Shown one piece after another: positions 34,646 to 44,200 of a DNA stretch of 64,000 bases. Within the stretch, counting starts at the first letter, position 1; each line of letters opens with the position of its first letter. Source of the DNA: an uncultured Bacteroidales bacterium (GTDB lineage Bacteria > Bacteroidota > Bacteroidia > Bacteroidales > Bacteroidaceae); contig CADCHQ010000001.1 of assembly GCA_902801325.1 (NCBI GenBank), positions 186,001 through 250,000 on the forward strand. The letters are read 5' to 3'. The position numbers and the translations under genes were made by a program. The notes beneath the pieces are model-generated. The model had not been told where the DNA came from and searched no databases. It saw only the letters and a program-made list of their open reading frames with translations.

Positions 34646-35578
34646 TCAGAAGAATTTGATTTCCTTGCCTTCGACCTCACTCAAGAGCAAGTTTGCAAGT
34701 CGGCTTGTGCCGAGTCGGAGGTATTGGTTCGTCAACCACTTCTCGCCTAAGACTTCTTTCACGATTGTGTAGTAGACGAGTGCATCGTGAACTGTGTTGA
34801 GTCCGCCCGCAGGTTTGAAACCAATCTGGATTCCTGTCTTGTCATAATACTCCTTTATTGCCTGACACATAACATAGGCTGCTTCAGGAGTTGCTGCAGG
34901 TTTCTCCTTACCCGTACTTGTTTTGATGTAATCTGCACCTGCGTACATCGCGATGAGGCTCGCCTTCTTGATGTTCTCGGCTGAACCCAGAAGTCCCGTT
35001 TCGAGGATGCACTTCAGTTTCTTCTCTCCGCACAAAGCCTTCAGTTCAAAGATTTCATCGGCAACGGTCTCATAGTCTCCGGAAAGGAACTTACCAACGC
35101 TCATCACCATGTCTATTTCCGTTGCTCCATCCTTTAGGGCTAATGCCGTTTCGGCTACTTTCACTTCAAGTAAAGCTTGACTTGAAGGGAAGCTTCCACT
35201 TACGCAAGCGACCTCCACGCCTTCGACTTCCAGGCTCTGGCTAACGATGCTGGCGAAGCAGGGATAAACGCAGATTGTTGCCACATGGGGTAGGGTAGGG
35301 TAAGCGTCTTCGAACTGATTGACACGCTCTGTAAATGCGAGCACGCTCTCGTCAGAATCCGTTGTCTTCAAGGTGGTCAGTTCGACACTTCCCATCAAGA
35401 ATTTCTTTACCTCCAGAGTATCATTTTCAGGCACTTTTTCCTCGATGAGACGGGCCACTTTTTGCTCCACTTCCTCATCGCTGATATGCGTGTTGTACAG
35501 GGCAAGCGCTTGTTCGTACTTGCTCATTTCTTCGTTGTGGTGGTCGTGATCATGACCACAGTTGCAATGTTCGCTCAT
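34646..35578 (-). CDS. deoC: Deoxyribose-phosphate aldolase
   Basis: The protein has 310 residues. The Schiff-base lysine lies in GADYIKTSTGK, with ATEIDMVMSVGKFL, CILETGLL and GFKPAGGLNT in the expected order. It splits deoxyribose 5-phosphate to acetaldehyde and glyceraldehyde 3-phosphate in nucleoside breakdown. The N-terminus has a His/Cys-rich extension (MSEHCNCGHDHDHHNEE) before the family homology, which looks like a metal-binding tail. It follows the MazG-like gene by 3 nt. Confidence 0.95.
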   Translation of the reverse strand: MSEHCNCGHDHDHHNEEMSKYEQALALYNTHISDEEVEQKVARLIEEKVPENDTLEVKKFLMGSVELTTLKTTDSDESVLAFTERVNQFEDAYPTLPHVATICVYPCFASIVSQSLEVEGVEVACVSGSFPSSQALLEVKVAETALALKDGATEIDMVMSVGKFLSGDYETVADEIFELKALCGEKKLKCILETGLLGSAENIKKASLIAMYAGADYIKTSTGKEKPAATPEAAYVMCQAIKEYYDKTGIQIGFKPAGGLNTVHDALVYYTIVKEVLGEKWLTNQYLRLGTSRLANLLLSEVEGKEIKFF

Positions 35579-35581
35579 AGC

Positions 35582-35905
35582 TTATTGTAATTTAGGGTTG
35601 TTTTTATGTCGTTCTTTATCTCTTTTTGTCTTCTTTTCAAAGCTTTTCTCCAGCGCTTCGGTCAGGTCCACACCCGTTTGATTGGCCAGGCAAATGAGCA
35701 CCCACAAGACGTCGGCCATCTCCTCACGTGGGTCTTGATTCTCGCCTTCCTTGAAGCTCTGATCGCCGTATTTGCGAGCCATGATTCTCGCTAATTCGCC
35801 TACTTCTTCCGTCAGAACGGCCATATTTGTGAGTTCCGAGAAGTATCGTACTCCGTACTCCCGAATCCAGGCATCTACGCGTTCTTGTGCTTCTTTAATG
35901 CTCAT
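35582..35905 (-). CDS. MazG-like nucleotide pyrophosphohydrolase
   Basis: The protein has 107 residues with one MazG domain. LTEEVGELARIMAR gives the first metal motif (EEVGE), and REEMADVLWVLICLANQTGVD the second (ExxD). Single-domain members hydrolyse dCTP-like or non-canonical nucleotides and clean the nucleotide pool. It is tightly coupled to deoC (3 nt) at the end of the mnmG-apt-uvrC-dtd run. Confidence 0.88.
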   Translation of the reverse strand: MSIKEAQERVDAWIREYGVRYFSELTNMAVLTEEVGELARIMARKYGDQSFKEGENQDPREEMADVLWVLICLANQTGVDLTEALEKSFEKKTKRDKERHKNNPKLQ

Positions 35906-35940
35906 GTTTTAAGTCTCTAATTCTTAATTCTTTTATGTTT

Positions 35941-36020
35941 GAGCCTTAGGTGCGATGGGCTTTGAACTTAGGTTCGATAGCCATTGAGCCTATGTTTGAT
36001 TGCCCTGAGGCCTATTCCTT
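35941..36020. repeat. 22-bp-period tandem array E
   Basis: Units start at 35941, 35963 and 35985, with a partial unit from 36007 that overlaps the dtd stop codon. Words include GAGCCTTAGGTGCGATGG, GAACTTAGGTTCGATAGCC and GAGCCTATGTTTGATTGCC. Confidence 0.85.
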
Positions 36021-36464
36021 ATTTTTAGTGTCTATGCAGATGGTAACAGGACCGTCATTGACGAGCGAAACCTGCATATTTGCTCCAAATTCACCAGTTC
36101 CAATAGGCTTGCCCAGAAGGCTTTCGAGTTGCTTGCAGAAAGCCTCGTAGAGGGGTATAGCGCGCTCTGGTCGAGCCGCACGGATGTAACTGGGTCGATT
36201 GCCCTTCTTCGTGCTTGCGAACAGCGTAAACTGACTGACCACGATGATGTCGCCATTTGCCTCCTGGATGCTGCGATTCATCACACCCTGTTCGTCGTCG
36301 AAGACTCGCAAAGCGACGATCTTACGGCAAAGCCATTCTATGTCCTCGCTCGTGTCGGCTTCCTCGATACCCAACAGCACCAACAGACCCGCGTCTATCT
36401 GGCTTTTCGTGCGACCTTCGATGGTCACGCTCGCTTGTTTAACTCGTTGTATGACGACTCTCAT
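36012..36464 (-). CDS. dtd: D-aminoacyl-tRNA deacylase
   Basis: The protein has 150 residues, the usual length. The active-site motifs SQFTLFAS and NDGPVTICID are present; the second is the cross-subunit Gly-cisPro (GP) motif. It removes D-amino acids mischarged on tRNA. It starts 9 nt after uvrC, and its 3' end merges into a 22-bp repeat array. Confidence 0.96.
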   Translation of the reverse strand: MRVVIQRVKQASVTIEGRTKSQIDAGLLVLLGIEEADTSEDIEWLCRKIVALRVFDDEQGVMNRSIQEANGDIIVVSQFTLFASTKKGNRPSYIRAARPERAIPLYEAFCKQLESLLGKPIGTGEFGANMQVSLVNDGPVTICIDTKNKE

Positions 36465-36473
36465 AGTGCAATA

Positions 36474-38300
36474 TTAAGCATTTTCCTTGTTATGAGCAAA
36501 TGCCTCCCTGATAATTTTAGTTTTATTAACCCCTATAACAGTCGTTAACTCTTCGTCGGAAGCCTCCCGAATGCGTTTTACCGAGCGGAAATGCTTAATC
36601 AAAAGGTCTCGCGTTCGGGGTCCAATACCCTTAATTTCATCGAGTTCTGAAGCCACTTGGTGTTTGCTTCGTTTCTGCCTGTGGAAGGTTATTGCAAAGC
36701 GATGAACTTCGTCCTGTATGTGTGTGAGCAGGTGGAAAAGGGGAGACTCCGTCTTCATGCCTATGACCTGTGCAGGGAAGCCGTAGAGCAATTCGTGGGT
36801 GCGATGTCTGTCGTCTTTTGCCAAACCTGCGATGGGGATAGACAGAGCTAGTTCGTCCTCAACAACCTTCCTAACCACTTCCATCTGGCCACGTCCGCCA
36901 TCAGTAATGATAAGGTCGGGTAGGGGAGTTTCTTCCTCAATCATGCGGCTGTAGCGCCTCCTTACGACTTCCTGCATAGAAGTGTAATCATCAGGCCCTT
37001 CCACCGTCTTAATTATATATTTCCTATAGTCTTTCTTCGAGGGTTTACCCATCTTGAACACCACACAAGCGGCCACAGCGTCGGTGCCTTGACTATTGGA
37101 GTTGTCGAAACACTCGATCGTCATCGGCATCTTCTCCATTCCCAGCAACGTCTGCAATTCTTTCATCAGTCTCACGCCCTTTTGCTCAGGATTTAGCTTG
37201 TCGGCTTGCTCCAGACGATCCTTTTTGTACTGTAGCACGTTCAATCGCGAAAGCTCCAAAAGCTTCTTTTTATCGCCTCTTTGAGGTATGTTAAACTCCA
37301 CGTTTTTGAGCGATAGTTCCACGGGGAACGGTACTATAATTTCCTTGCTTCGACTGGGATAGCGCTTTCGCATTTCACCTATTCCCAGCACTAACAGTTC
37401 TTCGGGAGTCTCGTCGAGGCGTTTCTTTATTTCGAAGGTAAAGGCTTGCGTGATGCAACCATTAGTCACGTGCAGATAGTTGACGTAAGCCTCCTTCTCG
37501 CCAGCCTCGATGTTATAGACGTCGACATTGCTTACGACGTTGCTCACAACCTCGCTCTTGCTTCGGTAGTTCTCCAGAAGCAGATATTTGCGCTTAATCT
37601 GTTCGGCCTCCTCGAACTTCATCTCTTCGGCAAGCGACATCATCTGCTGGCGCATGCGCTGTTCTATGTCTCGCGTATTACCCTTGAGTATTTCCTTTGC
37701 ATCCTCTATCCACTGCATATATTCCTCATGACTCACTTTCCCTATGCACATACCTGCGCAATTGTGGATGTGATAGTCGAGGCATTCACGATAGCGTTTC
37801 TGCTGGATTCCCTCCTCGCTTATTGCCATTTTGCAACGTCTGAGAGGGTAGAGGTTCTGGATAAGTTCGAGCAAAAGATACATGGTCGGCACGTGGCTAT
37901 AAGGGCCATAATACGTGCCGAACTTGCGATTGATTTTGCGCGTTTGGAATATGCGTGGGAAGTACTCGTTGGTTACGACGATGGAAGGATAGGTCTTGCC
38001 ATCCTTCAGGAGTATGTTGTACTTGGGATTCCACTGTTTTATGAGGTTGTTCTCAAGCAGGAGTGCGTCCTCCTCCGTATTGACAACAATGTACTTGATG
38101 TCACGTATGTTCTCAACCAGACGAGCAGTCTTCAGGTTTTGATGTTCCTTTTGGAAGTAGGAGGACACGCGCCTCTTTAGCTTCTTAGCCTTACCCACAT
38201 AGATTATGGTTCCAGTCTCGTCGAGATACTGGTAACAACCAGGCGAGTCGGGCAAGTTGCTGACGATGCCTTTGAGGTATTCTTTCGTCTCCTCTTTCAA
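36474..38300 (-). CDS. uvrC: UvrABC system subunit C
   Basis: The protein has 608 residues. The N-terminal GIY-YIG nuclease reads GCYQYLDETGTIIYVGKAKK. A UVR motif follows (MSLAEEMKFEEAEQIKRKYL). The second nuclease has an RNase-H-like fold (ECFDNSNSQGTDAVAACVVF, LIITDGGRGQME). The C-terminal tandem HhH reads LDEIKGIGPRTRDLLIKHFR. It makes both incisions in nucleotide excision repair. It overlaps apt by 4 nt (ATGA). Confidence 0.97.
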   Translation of the reverse strand: MKEETKEYLKGIVSNLPDSPGCYQYLDETGTIIYVGKAKKLKRRVSSYFQKEHQNLKTARLVENIRDIKYIVVNTEEDALLLENNLIKQWNPKYNILLKDGKTYPSIVVTNEYFPRIFQTRKINRKFGTYYGPYSHVPTMYLLLELIQNLYPLRRCKMAISEEGIQQKRYRECLDYHIHNCAGMCIGKVSHEEYMQWIEDAKEILKGNTRDIEQRMRQQMMSLAEEMKFEEAEQIKRKYLLLENYRSKSEVVSNVVSNVDVYNIEAGEKEAYVNYLHVTNGCITQAFTFEIKKRLDETPEELLVLGIGEMRKRYPSRSKEIIVPFPVELSLKNVEFNIPQRGDKKKLLELSRLNVLQYKKDRLEQADKLNPEQKGVRLMKELQTLLGMEKMPMTIECFDNSNSQGTDAVAACVVFKMGKPSKKDYRKYIIKTVEGPDDYTSMQEVVRRRYSRMIEEETPLPDLIITDGGRGQMEVVRKVVEDELALSIPIAGLAKDDRHRTHELLYGFPAQVIGMKTESPLFHLLTHIQDEVHRFAITFHRQKRSKHQVASELDEIKGIGPRTRDLLIKHFRSVKRIREASDEELTTVIGVNKTKIIREAFAHNKENA

Positions 38301-38827
38301 ATCTTGATGAGTGTCGTTATCTCGGTTTCTTCGTCAAAGACTGCGCGTCCGTTCAGTCCCTCAATGGTGAGTTCGATGATGAAATTAATATAAACCTTTT
38401 TGGGATTAAATTCCTTCACCAGTCCGTAGGCGGCTTTCATGCTTCCACCCGTTGCCAGGAGGTCGTCGTGCAAGAGCACAACGTCGTCTTCCGTAATAGC
38501 ATCGGTATGTATCTCTATGGTGTCCTTGCCGTATTCCTTCATGTAAGTTGCCCGACGCGTTTCTGCGGGAAGCTTGCCTGGTTTTCTGCACATCACGAAA
38601 CCTGCGCCCAGGCGGAGAGCCAAAGCGGCTCCAACGATGAAGCCCCTGCTCTCAATGCCGACGACCTTAGTTATACCTTTATCTTTATATAGGTCGTAGA
38701 GCTCGTCGACCATTATCCGCAGGCATTCGGGATTCTTAAAGAGAGTGCTCACGTCCTTGAACTGAATGCCCTTGATGGGGAAGTCGGGGACGTTGCGAAG
38801 GTTCTGAAGTAAGATGGGATTATTCAT
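38297..38827 (-). CDS. apt: Adenine phosphoribosyltransferase
   Basis: The protein has 176 residues. It has the N-terminal NVPDFPIKGIQFKDVSTLF, the Apt hood region GIESRGFIVGAALALRLG, and the PRPP-binding motif VVLLHDDLLATGGSMKAA. It salvages adenine to AMP. Its stop overlaps the uvrC start by 4 nt. It lies 40 nt after mnmG. Confidence 0.96.
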   Translation of the reverse strand: MNNPILLQNLRNVPDFPIKGIQFKDVSTLFKNPECLRIMVDELYDLYKDKGITKVVGIESRGFIVGAALALRLGAGFVMCRKPGKLPAETRRATYMKEYGKDTIEIHTDAITEDDVVLLHDDLLATGGSMKAAYGLVKEFNPKKVYINFIIELTIEGLNGRAVFDEETEITTLIKI

Positions 38828-38853
38828 GATATTGAGTGTTTATAATTTGCAAT

Positions 38854-38869
38854 TGTTTCACGTGGAACT
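38854..38869. promoter_or_regulatory. parS-like centromere site
   Basis: TGTTTCACGTGGAACT matches 15 of 16 positions of the bacterial parS consensus (TGTTTCACGTGGAACA). The last two bases fall in the mnmG stop codon. ParB would bind here during chromosome segregation, and such sites are usually near the origin. No parAB genes are in the window. Confidence 0.7.
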
Positions 38870-40769
38870 ATCGACCCATGAGAACCATCAGGACATTGAT
38901 GTCGCTCGGGGAAACGCCTGGGATTCGACTTGCTTGCGCGAGTGTCTCCGGGTCGATGTGGGCAAGCTTCTGCCTTGCTTCTGTGGAGAGACTCTGAATC
39001 TCGGCGTAGTTGAAACGCCCGCGTATGCGCAGGTCTTCCAGCCTTTGCATCTTCTCGGCCATCTGCCTCTCGCGCTCTATGTACCCGCTGTACTTGATAA
39101 GGATTTCGGCTGCTTCGGCTATCTCCTCCTTTCGGTTGGGAGTGCTGTCAAGTGTCTCGGCCAGTCGGGTTAGAGCCGGAGAAAGGTTCTCGAAGGTGAG
39201 ACCTGGGCGGCTCAGTAGGTCGATAAGTTTACACCCTTTTGCGAGGGGTGTGCTTCCAAGGGCTTCGAGATGGGGATTAATGAGCTTCGCCTTGACGGAA
39301 AATTCTTTACAGAATGTCGTAATTCGGTCTATTTCCTCTTCCTTTTGCTTCCAATGACGATAGCGCGCTTCTGTGGCTATACCTAAATTATATGCGCGCG
39401 TGGTAAGACGAGCGTCTGCATCGTCCTGACGAAGCAGGATGCGGAACTCGGCTCTGCTTGTGAACATGCGGTAAGGCTCGTCCACGCCCTTGGTAACGAG
39501 GTCGTCGATGAGCACACCAATATAGCTCTCGTCGCGATGCATCACGAACTCCCCACCGCCGCTACACTTCAGGGCGGCATTCACGCCTGCGACCAAGCCT
39601 TGTCCTGCGGCCTCTTCGTAACCCGTGGTTCCGTTTACCTGACCAGCCAGATACAAGCCTTCGACGCGTTTCGATTCCAGTGTGTGGTGAAGCAACGTTG
39701 GGTCGAAGTAATCATACTCAATTGCGTAACCCGGTCGGTATACTCTCAGGTCGCGGAAGCAGGGAATCAAGCGAAGGGCCTCCAGTTGCACGTCGATGGG
39801 CAGAGAAGAGGAGAAGCCGTTGAGGTAATACTCCTGCGTCTCCAGACCTTCAGGTTCGAGGAACAACTGATGCTGGTCTTTGTCGGCAAAGGTAACCAGT
39901 TTGGTCTCGATGCTCGGGCAATAGCGTGGACCTATCGACTGAATCTGTCCGTTGTAGAGCGGAGAGTCGGGCAGTCCCTGACGCAGGCGTTCGTGAACGG
40001 CAGGATTGGTGTAAGTGATCCAGCAAGGCAGTTGCCCAGGCTTATATGATTTTTCGGAATCTTCCGAATATTCAGAGTTATCTGAGAGATAGGAGAATCG
40101 ATGGAAATCGTAATCGCCTGGCTGCAGGGTCATCTCCTCGAAGTGAACACTTCGTCCGTCGATGCGAACAGGTGTACCCGTCTTCATGCGACCCACCGTG
40201 ATTCCGTGCTGGGCGATGCTTTCCGAGAGATGAAGCGAGGGAGGTTCGGCACAGCGTCCGCCAGCCAATTTCGTGCGGCCGATGTGCATAAGTCCGTTGA
40301 GGAAGGTTCCTGCAGTGATGACGACGCAACGCGCCAGGAAGGTCACGCCGAGATAGGTCTCAACGCCCGTAACACGCCCGTCCTTGACGAGGAGTTCCCT
40401 TACTTGATCCTGCCAGATGCTCAGGTTCGGCTGGTTCTCTATCACTTGTCGCCAAGCCCAGATAAAGCGTCCCCTGTCGCATTGAGCGCGCGGGCTCCAC
40501 ATGGCAGGCCCTTTCGAGCGGTTGAGCATGCGGAATTGTATGGTGGTCTTGTCCGTAACCTCGCCCATGTGTCCGCCTAAAGCATCGATTTCGCGAACGA
40601 TTTGTCCCTTGGCAATGCCACCTACGGCTGGGTTGCACGACATCTGCGCCACCTTGTTCATGTCCATAGTGATGAGTAGCGTCTTTGCGCCCATCTGAGC
40701 CGCCGCACAAGCCGCTTCGCAACCTGCGTGACCTGCTCCCACCACCACGATATCGAACTTCTCCTGCAT
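38868..40769 (-). CDS. mnmG: tRNA uridine-5-carboxymethylaminomethyl modification enzyme MnmG
   Basis: The protein has 633 residues. The FAD motif is [20 protein letters not shown]. The signatures [20 protein letters not shown] and [21 protein letters not shown] are present. With MnmE it modifies U34 of certain tRNAs. Near residues 250-267 there is a Ser/Glu-rich insert ([18 protein letters not shown]) before LPCWITYTN, whose DNA contains the perfect dyad TTCGGAA-TC-TTCCGAA (40053-40068). This looks like a lineage-specific repeat insertion in a surface loop. A parS-like site overlaps its stop. Confidence 0.97.
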   Translation of the reverse strand: MQEKFDIVVVGAGHAGCEAACAAAQMGAKTLLITMDMNKVAQMSCNPAVGGIAKGQIVREIDALGGHMGEVTDKTTIQFRMLNRSKGPAMWSPRAQCDRGRFIWAWRQVIENQPNLSIWQDQVRELLVKDGRVTGVETYLGVTFLARCVVITAGTFLNGLMHIGRTKLAGGRCAEPPSLHLSESIAQHGITVGRMKTGTPVRIDGRSVHFEEMTLQPGDYDFHRFSYLSDNSEYSEDSEKSYKPGQLPCWITYTNPAVHERLRQGLPDSPLYNGQIQSIGPRYCPSIETKLVTFADKDQHQLFLEPEGLETQEYYLNGFSSSLPIDVQLEALRLIPCFRDLRVYRPGYAIEYDYFDPTLLHHTLESKRVEGLYLAGQVNGTTGYEEAAGQGLVAGVNAALKCSGGGEFVMHRDESYIGVLIDDLVTKGVDEPYRMFTSRAEFRILLRQDDADARLTTRAYNLGIATEARYRHWKQKEEEIDRITTFCKEFSVKAKLINPHLEALGSTPLAKGCKLIDLLSRPGLTFENLSPALTRLAETLDSTPNRKEEIAEAAEILIKYSGYIERERQMAEKMQRLEDLRIRGRFNYAEIQSLSTEARQKLAHIDPETLAQASRIPGVSPSDINVLMVLMGR

Positions 40770-40792
40770 ACTTGTAATTATTAATTGTGGTA

Positions 40793-40800
40793 CAAAGATA
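40793..40800 (-). promoter_or_regulatory. -7 element of mnmG
   Basis: TATCTTTG on the minus strand, 23 nt before the ATG at 40769. Confidence 0.6.
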
Positions 40801-40858
40801 ATGATTTTGCCGCAAATATGGTTTATCTCGCCTTCTTTTATTTCTTCCCGCGTCGAAG

Positions 40859-41100
40859 AAGGCCTAATGCGGATTGCAGGAGGACTTAGGTGCGGAATCC
40901 ATCGAACCTATATTCGAGGAGCATCGAACCTATATTCGATTGTCCTCAAACCTATGTTCGAAGCGCCTCGAGCCTATGTTCGTTTGCCATCAAGCCTAAG
41001 GCCCTGCGAAATAAGGCCTAAGGCGTTCGCTCGGAAGCCCTAAGGCCCTGTCTCGGAAGCCCTAAGGTCCTGTCTCGGAAGGTCTAAGACTCGTTTTGCG
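40859..41100. repeat. 22-bp-period tandem array F (eleven units)
   Basis: Eleven consecutive units of exactly 22 bp start at 40859 and every 22 bp to 41079. Units 3-6 are of the CGAACCTATATTCGA type; units 7-11 shift to AAGCCCTAAGGCCCTG/TCTCGG. It lies between the divergent mnmG and sulfatase genes, outside both promoters, and has no open frame since 22 is not a multiple of 3. Confidence 0.93.
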
Positions 41101-41177
41101 AAGATAAGTGCCCCAATTGTATAAAACGCAGGAAGCAATCTTTTTCTTCCAAATCTCGTTTTTATATGGGTATAGAT

Positions 41178-41208
41178 TTGGGCGTTTGCGTGAAAAAGCC
41201 TATCTTTG
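41178..41208 (+). promoter_or_regulatory. Promoter of the sulfatase gene
   Basis: TTG (41178-41180), 20 nt, TATCTTTG (41201-41208), 40 nt before the ATG at 41249. Confidence 0.7.
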
Positions 41209-41248
41209 TCCAAATGTTTATTGATTAACTAACCTAAATCTAAGGCCT

Positions 41249-44200
41249 ATGTTTACTAAACTACTTCGCAGTACGTTGCCTCTATTCACGGCAGCAAGTG
41301 CTATGGCTCAGGCCGCCGACCGGCCCAACATCATCTTCTTCCTGGTCGACGACATGGGTTGGCAAGACACCTCTTTGCCTTTCTGGACAGAGGAGACGCC
41401 ACAGAACGCACGCTATCGCACGCCCAACATGGAACGCTTGGCCAATCAGGGTGTAATGTTCACCAACGCCTATGCCTGTCCTGTTAGTTCGCCTTCGCGT
41501 TGCTCATTGCTGTCAGGTATGAACGCAGCTCGACACGGTGTGACAAACTGGATCGAGTCGTACAACCAAGACACCAATGCCTCGGGCAGTAATATCACCC
41601 TGCCCGAATGGAACTGGAACGGTGTGCAACCAGCCTCCACAGCCACCTCTACGGACAAGGTTCACGCCACGCTCATCACCCCGCTTCCTCAACTGCTGAA
41701 GGATGCCGGATACTTCACCATCCATTGTGGAAAGGGCAACTTTGGTGCGTCCAGCACGTCGGGTGCCAATCCCACGAACTTCGGCTTCGATGTTAACATT
41801 GCAGGCGGATATGCGGGTGGTCCCGGCACCTATCTGGCTCAGGACAACTACGGCAGTGCCATACAGAAGATAGGCGGGCTGGAGGACTATGCCGCACAAG
41901 GCATCTTCCTGACCGAAGCCCTTACTCAGGAGGCCATCAAGAACCTGAACAAGGCCGTCGAAGGCGATAAGCCCTTCTACCTTTATATGTCGCACTACGC
42001 CATCCACACGCCTTACGACGCCGACACGCGCTTTACCGGCAATTACACGGGTTACTATGACGAGCAGTTTGGTGCGGCCTTGTCGGACAGCGAGGTCAAT
42101 CGTGCAGCGCTCATCGAAGGCATGGACAAGAGCTTGGGCGACCTGATGGATTGGCTCGATGCACATCCCGCAGTGGCCGATAATACCATCATCCTCTTCA
42201 TGTCCGACAATGGCGGTCAGGGTGTGAGCCCTCGTCAAGGCCGTCTGAACCACGATCCAAACTTCCCGAGCCGAGGTGGCAAGGGTAGTGGATATGATGG
42301 TGGCGTGCATGAGCCCATGATCGTTTCGTGGCCGGAAGTTATTGACGAAGGTTCGAAGAACGAAAACCGCGTGATGATTGAGGATTTCTTCCCCACCATA
42401 CTTGAGATGGCTGGCGTGAAGGATTATGCTACCGTGCAGACGGTCGATGGAAAGAGCTTCGTCGATATCTTGCGTGATCCCTCCATCACACGCGATCGTG
42501 CCATCATCTGGCACTATCCCAACCGCTGGGGAGAGTCGCAGGACAAGAACGAAGGCTATGGTGCTTGGAGTGCCATTATGAAGGGCGACTACCACCTGCT
42601 CTATTTCTGGGAGAATCAGGAACGCCGACTCTACAACATCCGTGAGGATATTGGCGAGGAACACAACCTGGCTAAGGAGATGCCCGAACTTGCGTTGCAA
42701 CTGGCTCAGGAACTGACCGACTCGCTGAAGTCCTATGGGGCAAAACGCCCGACCCTGACCACAGGCGACTATGTGCCTTGGCCTGTCGACGGTGTGCAAA
42801 TAGCCAGTCCTGGCGACCCCATTAATGTCAGTGAAATGGGCATAGAACTGAGTACTGCCGACGGCGAGAAGCATCTCTACTACGTGCTTGATGCACGTCC
42901 CGACATCGACTATTGGACGCTGGGCACACAAAATGGCTATCCCGCCATACAAACGCACGTGGGCCAGTTGGAAGGGGACGACGCTAAGAAGCAGCAATTC
43001 TATTTCATCCAAGGCGAAGACCCTCATACCTTACTTATATATACGGCCGACGGCAAGCCTGTGACCTATACCGAAGGAACTACGCGTAGCGGATATTCAG
43101 CAACCGACCAAGTGACGGCTCGCTATCTGCAGTATGGTGCCGAATCAGATGCCACGCCTCTGCAAGTCATTATGACCAGCTATGCCGACTATTTCGGACT
43201 CGTCTTCGATGGCGAGTATCTGTGTAATCGTGGTTCCTCTCACGGAGCAGACAACGATATGAGTTGGGTGGTTATGCCTTTCGACGGCAGCTCGTATGCC
43301 GACCCAGGTTGCCGCTTCAAGTTCCTAAGCATCGATGCCGAACCTGTAGACCCAAACGAAGGACTGCCCAAACTTACCACCGACACAAGTAAGCCCGTTT
43401 ACTATCGCATCCGCAATACCCGCTTCTTTGCCAAGAACAAGGACAGCTATGCGCTTTATCGTGGCGAGGACAAGAAACTGGGTCTGACCAACAACATCGA
43501 TGAGGCAACACAGTTCTACTTTACGGGTAGCATCGAAGATGGGGTTATGACAGCTAAGATTCACAACAATGCCAACTCAAACCTAATGGCAGGCGAAGCC
43601 CTGTGGAACGAGGAAGGATGTGACTGGTACATCAAGACGCACGTGAGCGACCAAGGAGGCACAGACGCCACTACGGGAAGGGCTTACGAAGGTGTACTTA
43701 TTTGCGACAAGCCCGACTTCCAGGCCAACTGGTATGTGGGTTCAAGCGATACGAGCATCAAACTCTATGACTTCCAGTGGGACGGCAATATCTTCACGCT
43801 GGAAGAAGTAATCATAGGCGATGCCGACGAAGAACTCGCCAAGAGCATAGATAATGCCCTAAACTCCCTGCGCAGTAATTTCAACGCCGCCAGACAATAT
43901 GCCGATTACATCAATCCCGATGTGCTCAACTGCTACAGCCAGAGCGAGGGAGACGAGGACTATACGGCTCTGATGGCTGAGGTGGAGGCATTATTGGCGT
44001 TAGGTGAACCAGCAGTCTCCCAGGAATCACTGGACAAACTTAATGGTTTGAACCAACGCGTGAAAGCCGTTATGAATGGGATCACCATCAATCAGCCCAA
44101 TCCTGGCTCGTTCCTGCGTATTCGCAGTGCCAAGACATTGGGATATATCCGTTCGTTTGACGAGAATTCATCAGGCACCGATCCTGAGTGCATGTCGCTA

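Noticed and set aside
40859..41100. CRISPR array
   Set aside because: The 22-bp units are contiguous with no spacers, units are degenerate and no cas gene is present.
41513..43027. 504-codon frame antisense to the sulfatase
   Set aside because: The plus-strand frame has clear catalytic motifs; the antisense frame has none and no promoter.
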